From an uncultured Alphaproteobacteria bacterium (GTDB taxonomy: Bacteria > Pseudomonadota > Alphaproteobacteria > Methylaequorales > Methylaequoraceae), in NCBI GenBank assembly GCA_902542925.1, contig CACBWF010000007.1, positions 1-35,467 of the forward strand: a stretch of DNA of 35,467 nucleotides, given 5' to 3'. Shown one piece after another: positions 28,404-35,467 of this stretch. The first letter of the stretch is position 1. The number at the start of each line of letters is the position of its first letter. Made by a program: the position numbers and the translations under genes. The notes beneath the pieces were generated by a model. It ran no database searches, was not told the origin of the DNA, and worked only from the letters and a program-made list of their open reading frames with translations.

Positions 28404-29114
28404 TCACAAACTATTATCTAAACTTACTTCAGAAACTTGATTTAAAACTGAGAAAAGTTCTTCACAACCATTTTCTAAATTAAAATATTGAAGAGCAATT
28501 AATACACCAGTCACAAGCGCTGATAGTGTTGTGTATAGTGCCACACCCATACCACTTCCCATTGTGGTTAAAACACCTTGTAGTAAAGATACATCAAAAG
28601 TAGTTATATCAGATAAAGAGCCCAACATAATTATAAAACCAATAACAGTTCCAATTAAGCCAAGCTTGAGCATTATATCAGCACTAAACCAACCAAACTC
28701 AAAATAAGCATTCACTTTTTTAATATATATATCTAGTATTTGAGCACTTTCAGTATTTCCTTTTTTTTTTAGATTTATCAGATCTTTGAAATATTGCGAT
28801 ACGATCCCATCAGACATCTCTCCTTTGGAAGATAAAATTAAGTGATCATCAATTAGCCGAAGTTTAACATCATCTTTAAGCAGATTTTTTTTTATAATGT
28901 GAGCTTTATTCAACTCACAGGATACAAGAAATGTATAGAAACCACAATGCATTGATATTATGAAAAAAGCTGAAAAAATAATTGTTGTTATATAACTTCT
29001 ATCGGCTGATAAAAGATGCTGAATTATATTATTGTCATATAAGATATAGAAAAAGAAGAAAATTAAACTAAAGGTTAATAACCAATTTAAAAATAATTTG
29101 TGGTCTCTTGTCAT
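28404..29114 (-). CDS. MotA/TolQ/ExbB-type proton channel family protein
   Basis: C-terminal channel segment LKLGLIGTVIGFIIMLGSLSD...LTTMGSGMGVALYTTLSALVTGVLIALQY. Confidence 0.85.
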   Translation of the reverse strand: MTRDHKLFLNWLLTFSLIFFFFYILYDNNIIQHLLSADRSYITTIIFSAFFIISMHCGFYTFLVSCELNKAHIIKKNLLKDDVKLRLIDDHLILSSKGEMSDGIVSQYFKDLINLKKKGNTESAQILDIYIKKVNAYFEFGWFSADIMLKLGLIGTVIGFIIMLGSLSDITTFDVSLLQGVLTTMGSGMGVALYTTLSALVTGVLIALQYFNLENGCEELFSVLNQVSEVSLDNSL

Positions 29115-29632
29115 GTTTCATATTTAATTAAAGATTCACATGGTGCTCTTACAACATCTCTGCCTTTTAAAAAACTAAGTTCAATTAAAGAAATAAAACA
29201 GACTACCTCTCCACCTGCTTTACTGATAAGTTTTTCAGCTGCACTTGCTGTTCCTCCAGTTGCGAGCAGGTCATCAACTAGAACAAATTTTCCTTTTGAA
29301 AGATCGGGGTTTATTTCCAATGAATCGGTTCCATACTCTAATTCATAATTAATCTCAATTTTTTTTTTTCCTGGAATCTTTCCTTTTTTCCTGATTAGCG
29401 TTATACCTTTTCTAAACCTCTCACCTAGCACTCCTCCAAATAAAAAACCTCTAGCATCAATTGCTGCAAATTTGTCAAAATTATACTTTTTTAATTTATT
29501 TTCAAACATATTTGTGGCTAATAGAAGAGCATCACTATTATTGATCAGGGGCAAAAAATCATAAAATAAAATTCCTTTTTTTGGATAATCAGGTATTTTA
29601 CCAATGCATTTTTCTAATACAGATACATTCAT
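29111..29632 (-). CDS. apt: Adenine phosphoribosyltransferase
   Basis: IPDYPKKGILFYDF; FAAIDARGFLFGGVLGERF; VLVDDLLATGGTASAAEKLI. Confidence 0.95.
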   Translation of the reverse strand: MNVSVLEKCIGKIPDYPKKGILFYDFLPLINNSDALLLATNMFENKLKKYNFDKFAAIDARGFLFGGVLGERFRKGITLIRKKGKIPGKKKIEINYELEYGTDSLEINPDLSKGKFVLVDDLLATGGTASAAEKLISKAGGEVVCFISLIELSFLKGRDVVRAPCESLIKYET

Positions 29633-29726
29633 ACAAAATCAATTTTTAAAATCTTATTTAAGTGTTATAAAGTTTATATATAATTATTCTAATTACAACT
29701 TGAAAGTTTAATAAAGAAAAACATCT

Positions 29727-30287
29727 ATGTCTGAAAAAGAAAAACTCTTTAAATCTGTTTTTGATTATATAGAAATAAACGGATTTGCAAACTTCTCCTT
29801 AAATGAACTATCTAAGCAAAAAAATTTTAATAAACTCAAAATCGAAAAATATTTTATTTCAGAATACCAAATGATTGATGCTTTTATGAAAATGATAAAT
29901 GATAAAGTTTATAAAGAAATTTCTGACCCCAACATAGATAAAACATCCACTAAAGATACATTGTTTGAATTCATAATGATTAGATTCGACAAACTATCAC
30001 CTTACAAAAAAGGTTTAATAAAGATCTATGAACAAGTTAGAAAAAATCCTAGGTTATTAAATTTAATTTCCAAGAAGATTTATAATTTTATTCAAACAAT
30101 CTTCAATTTATCTGGAGCAAAAAAAAATTTTATTTTGGATAAATTAAGCATTAATTCACTTTTTCTAATTTACTTGTATGTCTTTAATACATGGATAAAG
30201 GATGACACTTCTGATATGAGTAAGACTATGTCAGACTTAGATTTATGTCTATCACGAGCTGAAATGGTAATGAAAAAAGTTAATTAA
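29727..30287 (+). CDS. TetR-fold / COQ9-like protein
   Basis: N-terminal TetR-like HTH (NGFANFSLNELSKQKNFNKLKIEKYF); C-terminal TWIKDDTSDMSKTMSDLDLCLSRAEMVMK resembles the COQ9 family. Confidence 0.65.
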   Translation: MSEKEKLFKSVFDYIEINGFANFSLNELSKQKNFNKLKIEKYFISEYQMIDAFMKMINDKVYKEISDPNIDKTSTKDTLFEFIMIRFDKLSPYKKGLIKIYEQVRKNPRLLNLISKKIYNFIQTIFNLSGAKKNFILDKLSINSLFLIYLYVFNTWIKDDTSDMSKTMSDLDLCLSRAEMVMKKVN

Positions 30288-31614
30288 TTTTAGTAATCCC
30301 AAGTTGATTTAACAATTTCTTTTGAGAAATCTCAATTTTTTTAACGTTGAAATCTTCAATTAATGAATGAAATAATTCATACCAATTAATTTCGGCATTT
30401 AAATGAAGAAAGACTGACCCTAGTCCTATAGCAGCTCTATCCATAAAAACAAATTCTCTAGGTGGTTTTACACCGCCTATTTTTTTTAATTCTTTATGTA
30501 CTTTGGAAGCTGCCTCAGCTCCATATGCAGTAGAATTGGTTTCCTGCATTTTTCGAATTTTACTTTCAAGAAGTGGAGAATAAAGAAACTTAGCCCATAT
30601 ATTTAAAATATCAATTAATTCTTTGTTAATATTTTCAAATCCCCAAGTCTCATATGCATTTACGGCTAGTTCTTCATCATTATTTAGAATTGCAAAGTAC
30701 AAATCGATTACGCCTTTTACAAAAGATGGTTTAAAAACTCTAATACAGCCAAAATCTAATAAATTAATTCCAAAATCATCTCTAACAGAATAATTACCTA
30801 AATGAGGATCACCATGAATAATACCATAATTGTAAAATGGATAATACCAAGCCTTAAACATATTCAATGCTATTTTATTCCTTATTCTAGAAGGATTATC
30901 TTTGAATACCATTAACTTTTTTCCTTTTAACCATTCCATTGAAAGTAACTTTTTTGTTGATAAACTATCAAACACTTTTGGCACTTTAACTTCATTATGA
31001 TTCTCAAAAATTTTAGAATAAAGTAAAAGATTTTTCTTTTCTCTTTCGTAATCTAATTCTTCTCTCACCCTGTAAGATAATTCTTTTAAAATATTTGAAG
31101 TGTCAATGCTTGAATCTATTTGTCGATAAATTTTAAAAACTAGCTTGAGTTGATTTATATCAGCCTCAACAATAGATTCCATATCTGGATATTGAAGTTT
31201 ACAAGCAATATTTTGTCCTTTCATATTTAAAGCTTTATGCACTTGTCCAAGTGAAGCAGCTGCGAAGGGTTCTTTTTCGAATTTTTTAAACTTTTTTTCC
31301 CAGTTAAAACCCAGTTCAGATTTCATTCTTCTTTTTACAAAATTCCACCCCATCGGCGGTGCATTCGACTGAAGTTGAGATAAGGCATTAACATATTCAG
31401 GAGGAAGAAGGTCAGGTATTGTTGAAAGTAGTTGACCAATTTTCATCACAGGCCCTTTTAGCCCCCCCAATATTTCCGACAATTGATCTGCTGTTTGTTT
31501 ACCCTTGCTTTTGAATAATTTTGTACCTGCAAGCCTTAGTGCAAATGCACTTGCAGAACCACCAAGATTAGCGTATCTCTTTATTCTTTTTGTAAAACGA
31601 TTGTATTCTTCCAT
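30280..31614 (-). CDS. ABC1/AarF/UbiB (COQ8-like) atypical kinase
   Basis: KxGQ region (GPVMKIGQLLSTIPDLLPPEYVNALSQLQ), AAASLGQVHKA, HGDPHLGNY, LLDFGCIR. Confidence 0.92.
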   Translation of the reverse strand: MEEYNRFTKRIKRYANLGGSASAFALRLAGTKLFKSKGKQTADQLSEILGGLKGPVMKIGQLLSTIPDLLPPEYVNALSQLQSNAPPMGWNFVKRRMKSELGFNWEKKFKKFEKEPFAAASLGQVHKALNMKGQNIACKLQYPDMESIVEADINQLKLVFKIYRQIDSSIDTSNILKELSYRVREELDYEREKKNLLLYSKIFENHNEVKVPKVFDSLSTKKLLSMEWLKGKKLMVFKDNPSRIRNKIALNMFKAWYYPFYNYGIIHGDPHLGNYSVRDDFGINLLDFGCIRVFKPSFVKGVIDLYFAILNNDEELAVNAYETWGFENINKELIDILNIWAKFLYSPLLESKIRKMQETNSTAYGAEAASKVHKELKKIGGVKPPREFVFMDRAAIGLGSVFLHLNAEINWYELFHSLIEDFNVKKIEISQKKLLNQLGITKIN

Positions 31615-31804
31615 TACATATATTTATACTAACTTAGATAATATTTAATATAAATTAAATGAAATACAAACCCAAACAGATAGTTATAAAGATAATTAAA
31701 TATTTTTTTGAAATAAATTCAAGTATTCTTACTGTGTAGTAAGCAGTTGGTGTGAAAACTTTAAATTTAAACATGTTAAAGAAATTGCAATTTTTGTTCC
31801 ATCT

Positions 31805-32827
31805 TTAGCTCTGTCTTTTAACTATTACTTCGCACATTTCTAAAAGTTTTTCTTTATCAGCGTTATTTTCAAATGGACTAAGAGAATCTCTCGCAATCAA
31901 AGAATAATGTTGTGCTTTAAGAAAACAATCTTCAATAACGTTATATTTACGAAGAATCTCTTTAGCTAAAATAAAATCATCAGAATTTTGATTCTGATTA
32001 TTAATTGTTCTTGCCCAAAATTCTTTTTCTTTTTTGTTTGACCTCTTATATGCTAAAATTACAGGGAGGGAAACTTTTCCTTCTCTAAAATCGTCTCCTG
32101 TATTTTTACCTAAAACTAAATCGTTTGAACAATAATCGAGTGTATCATCAGTTATTTGAAAAGCCATCCCAATATTTTTTCCGAAATCATTTAACGCTTG
32201 TTGTTTAGGATTATCAATTTTTGATATTATCCCGCTCACTGTACATGCTGCACAAAATAGTGAAGCCGTTTTAGCCTCAATTATTTTTAAGTAATTGGAT
32301 TCTGGGGTATCAATTTGATTACAAGATTCTAGTTGGAGAACTTCACCTTGGGAAATTTGCACTGATGCTTTAGAAATTATTTCCAAGCATTGATCCGATC
32401 CATCTTTTATCATTAGCCTAAATGCTTTACTCAATAAAAAATCACCAACTAATATGGAAGATTTATTATTCCAAACATAATTAGCACTGGCCTTACCCCT
32501 TCTTTTTTTACTATCATCAACCACATCGTCGTGAAGAAGTGTTGCCGTATGAATAAATTCAATACAAGCAGCAAGATTAACATGTCGGAGTCCATTATAT
32601 TGACAAAGCTTAGAAGTAGATAATGTAAGTAGTGGTCTTATTCTTTTTCCACCTGACGAAATAATGTATCCAGCTAATTGAGAAATAAGAGGAACACTAC
32701 TATTCATGTTTTCCATAATTACATTATTAACTTTTGCAAAGTCATCCTTTAACCAGGTAAGCATATCGTCCCAAAAATCTATTTTGTTTTTATTAGAGGA
32801 AAATATTTCAATTTTTTGCATAGTCAA
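31805..32827 (-). CDS. ispB: Polyprenyl diphosphate synthase (IspB/octaprenyl-type)
   Basis: GGKRIRPLLTL, LLHDDVVDDSKKRRGKASAN, QITDDTLDY. Confidence 0.9.
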   Translation of the reverse strand: MTMQKIEIFSSNKNKIDFWDDMLTWLKDDFAKVNNVIMENMNSSVPLISQLAGYIISSGGKRIRPLLTLSTSKLCQYNGLRHVNLAACIEFIHTATLLHDDVVDDSKKRRGKASANYVWNNKSSILVGDFLLSKAFRLMIKDGSDQCLEIISKASVQISQGEVLQLESCNQIDTPESNYLKIIEAKTASLFCAACTVSGIISKIDNPKQQALNDFGKNIGMAFQITDDTLDYCSNDLVLGKNTGDDFREGKVSLPVILAYKRSNKKEKEFWARTINNQNQNSDDFILAKEILRKYNVIEDCFLKAQHYSLIARDSLSPFENNADKEKLLEMCEVIVKRQS

Positions 32828-32929
32828 AAAAGAATTGTAACAAAGATTATATAATGTTTAAAATTTTAGAGATATTATGTATATTTATTTATAATTTGAA
32901 ATTTTCAATAGTGAATTAAAACATATTTT

Positions 32930-33805
32930 ATGCTTACTTTCCAAGAGTTAATTTTCAAGCTACAAAATTTTTGGTCTAAGCAGGGTTGCATTCTCCTTCA
33001 ACCTTATGACCTGAATATGGGTGCCGCTACATTTCATCCAGCTACTTCTTTGAAATCTTTGGGACCAGATCCATGGAAGGTTGCATATTTACAACCTTGT
33101 AGAAGGCCAACAGATGGAAGGTATGGCGAGAATCCAAATAGACTTCAACATTATTTTCAATTTCAGGTTCTCATTAAGCCGTCTCCTAAAAATGCTCAAG
33201 ATCTTTTTTTAGATAGCTTAAAGAATATATCAATTGATTTTCATAAACACGATATAAAATTTCTGGAAGATAATTGGGAAAGTCCAACTTTAGGAGCAGC
33301 AGGTCTTGGTTGGGAAGTACAATGTAATGGTACTGAAATTAGTCAATTCACTTATTTTCAACAAATGGGTGGATATGAGTGTAATCCAGTAAGTGTAGAA
33401 TTTACATATGGCCTAGAAAGGATTGCAACTTTTATTCAAAAAGTTGATAGTTTGTATGATATTATTTGGAATAAAAATGGAGTCACTTATGGTGATCTTT
33501 ATTTAAACAATGAAAGAGAATTTTCAAAATTTAACTTTGAATATGGATGGGTAGGTGATCAAAAAGAAGATTATAGTAATTTTTTATTTGAAGCAGAGAA
33601 TGCATATAAAAAAAATATTAACCAGCTTTTAGATCAAAAATTATTATATCCTGCTTATGAAGAATGTCTTAGATACACACATTTTTTTAATCAGCGAGAT
33701 GCTGGTGGAGAAATATCAGTTTCAAAAAGGCAATCTGATATTCTGGAAATAAGAAGTTTTTTTAAAAAATGCTGTCAGTTATATTTAGAGAGTCTTAAAA
33801 AATGA
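32930..33805 (+). CDS. glyQ: Glycyl-tRNA synthetase alpha subunit
   Basis: WSKQGCILLQPYDLNMGAATFHPATSLKSLGPDPWKVAYLQPCRRPTDGRYGENPNRLQHYFQFQV. Confidence 0.97.
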   Translation: MLTFQELIFKLQNFWSKQGCILLQPYDLNMGAATFHPATSLKSLGPDPWKVAYLQPCRRPTDGRYGENPNRLQHYFQFQVLIKPSPKNAQDLFLDSLKNISIDFHKHDIKFLEDNWESPTLGAAGLGWEVQCNGTEISQFTYFQQMGGYECNPVSVEFTYGLERIATFIQKVDSLYDIIWNKNGVTYGDLYLNNEREFSKFNFEYGWVGDQKEDYSNFLFEAENAYKKNINQLLDQKLLYPAYEECLRYTHFFNQRDAGGEISVSKRQSDILEIRSFFKKCCQLYLESLKK

Positions 33806-35467
33806 CTGAACTATTATTGGAAATTTATGGTGAGGAAATTCCTCCTTCATTTCAGTATGAAGGTAAAGAAAAGATTAAAGAAGCATTTACTACTTTTTTG
33901 AATGAAAAAAAAATTAATTACAATGAAATAAATTTATTTGCAACGGCTAGAAGATTTGTAATTGTTATAAACGGACTTCCAATAAATATGCCAGAATCTA
34001 GAGAATTAGTTAGAGGACCAATTACATCCGCGAGTCAAAATGCCATCGATGGTTTTTTAAGATCCAAAAAAATTTCAGATATTTCCAAATTAAAAAAAAA
34101 AATTCTAAATACCAAAGAATACTTTTTTTTTGAAAAAATACTCCCAAAAACTCCCATAAAAGAAATTTTTAATATTGGCATTCCTGAGATTTTATCAAAT
34201 ATCAAGTGGAGTAAATCAATGGTTTGGGTATCCCGAAAAATAAAATGGATTCGGCCAATCAAACACATCTTTTGTATTTTAAATAAAGAAAATATTTTGA
34301 TTGATTTTGAAGGTATCGAATCTTCAAATTACTTTTATGGTAATTATCAATACGGAAATACAAAACTTAAGTGTAGTTCTTTCAATGAATATGAAGATAA
34401 ACTCAAAGACAATTATGTTGTTTTGAAAGAAGATGTAAGAATGAGAAGAATTGAGAAATTACTTTCAAAATACAAAGCTCAGAATTATGAGATTATTTTT
34501 GATAAATCCGCTATTAATAGTGTTGAATTCCCTAGTTTATATATAGGAAGTTTTGACAAATCCTATTTAAAACTCCCTACTAGTTTCCTTGTTGCAGTAA
34601 TATCAGGAAAACAAAATTATTTCTCTTTTACAAAAAAAAGTAATAATCAAAATAACATAGAAAATATATTTGGTTATATTTCCAATAAAAAAGAAGATAA
34701 TGTTATCAAAAAAGACTTTGAAAAAGTTTTGAATTCAAGATTTTTAGATACAATTTATTTTTTAAATTCAGATATTAAAATTGGTTTAGAGCAATATTAT
34801 AATAAATTAGAAGATCTTATATATTTTGAAGGTTTAGGAAATTTAAGACAAAAATCTGAGAGAATAAGTAATCTTAGTAAATTTATAGCCAAACAATTAT
34901 TCAGTAAAATATTAATAAATAATGATGGAGATCTAAAATTTAATGAAATCAAATATGCAAAAGCAGATCTTGTATCTAGTCTAGTACAAGAATTCCCAGA
35001 ACTCCAAGGTGATGTTGGATCTCACTTATTAAAATTAAAGAAATCAAGCAAAGAAGTATGTAAAGCATTAAAGGAGCAATATCTTCCGAACACCTCTGTC
35101 GACAAGTGTCCAAAAGAACCATTATCTATTTGTTTGTCAATTGCTGACAAAATTGACCATTTAGTGGGCATATTTTTAATTGGCAAAAAACCAACTGGGT
35201 CGAAAGATCCATATGCCCTAAGAAGATCTGCATTTGGAATAATAAGAATCATAATTGAAAATAAACTTAATATTGATCTGAATAGAATGATTAGCTTTAC
35301 TGAAAAAATATATTTCGATCAGAAAAATAATTTGAATAAAAATCTTGTTAACCAAAATTTATGTGCTCTAAATATAACTAAGTCAAAAAAATTAGAGATA
35401 AATGAATATTTGAGTCAAAGATTGTCCTATTATCTTAAAGACAAATTTTCACCGGAAAAAATACATT
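33802..35467 (+). CDS. glyS: Glycyl-tRNA synthetase beta subunit, partial (runs off the right edge)
   Basis: Manual translation from ATG 33802 (overlapping the glyQ stop): MTELLLEIYGEEIPPSFQYEGKEKIKEAF...; open to the window end, so absent from the ORF track. Confidence 0.93.
   Translation, partial: MTELLLEIYGEEIPPSFQYEGKEKIKEAFTTFLNEKKINYNEINLFATARRFVIVINGLPINMPESRELVRGPITSASQNAIDGFLRSKKISDISKLKKKILNTKEYFFFEKILPKTPIKEIFNIGIPEILSNIKWSKSMVWVSRKIKWIRPIKHIFCILNKENILIDFEGIESSNYFYGNYQYGNTKLKCSSFNEYEDKLKDNYVVLKEDVRMRRIEKLLSKYKAQNYEIIFDKSAINSVEFPSLYIGSFDKSYLKLPTSFLVAVISGKQNYFSFTKKSNNQNNIENIFGYISNKKEDNVIKKDFEKVLNSRFLDTIYFLNSDIKIGLEQYYNKLEDLIYFEGLGNLRQKSERISNLSKFIAKQLFSKILINNDGDLKFNEIKYAKADLVSSLVQEFPELQGDVGSHLLKLKKSSKEVCKALKEQYLPNTSVDKCPKEPLSICLSIADKIDHLVGIFLIGKKPTGSKDPYALRRSAFGIIRIIIENKLNIDLNRMISFTEKIYFDQKNNLNKNLVNQNLCALNITKSKKLEINEYLSQRLSYYLKDKFSPEKIH

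Noticed and set aside
26535-29114. Zorya-type defence system (ZorAB-like)
   Set aside because: The ExbB/ExbD-like pair lacks an OmpA-like peptidoglycan-binding domain and there are no helicase or nuclease partners; it sits among housekeeping genes.
31670-31743. Possible 26-aa ORF or small hairpin gene in the 31615-31804 intergenic region
   Set aside because: Short, AT-rich, no RBS and only a 6-bp stem; not distinguishable from chance.
34035-34268. Minus-strand ORFs at 34035-34268 and 35022-35252
   Set aside because: Antisense to the glyS reading frame, which is open to the window edge.

Overview
AT-rich window with a two-part layout, probably from a marine-type alphaproteobacterium (lineage inferred). 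(1) About 1-8650 is a mobile island of mostly uncharacterised small genes. It has a tyrosine integrase running off the left edge, a serine resolvase, a ribbon-helix-helix protein and a glycine-rich lipoprotein. It abuts the 3' side of a two-piece alphaproteobacterial tmRNA gene (minus strand, tag ANDNEMVLAA). (2) About 8690-35467 is a conventional chromosome: thyX, mrp, hflKC, degP-like, miaA, ilvB-ilvN-ilvC-leuA, mreBCD-mrdA-rodA, an ExbB/ExbD-like operon, apt, COQ9-like, ABC1/UbiB, ispB-like, glyQ and glyS (partial). The most interesting signals are in the island. A ~30-bp element occurs four times in one orientation. Three copies abut the -35 box of a leftward sigma70-like promoter (TTGAYT-N16/17-TATAAT-like), suggesting a shared island regulon. 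Two paralogous ~100-nt inverted-repeat RNA elements sit in the leader and spacer of one leftward operon and show a compensatory base change. A ~540-bp ORF-free block next to the tmRNA contains a chain of nested hairpins. I read the island as a phage-satellite-like or integrative element, but no capsid or terminase gene is recognisable, so that label is an inference.
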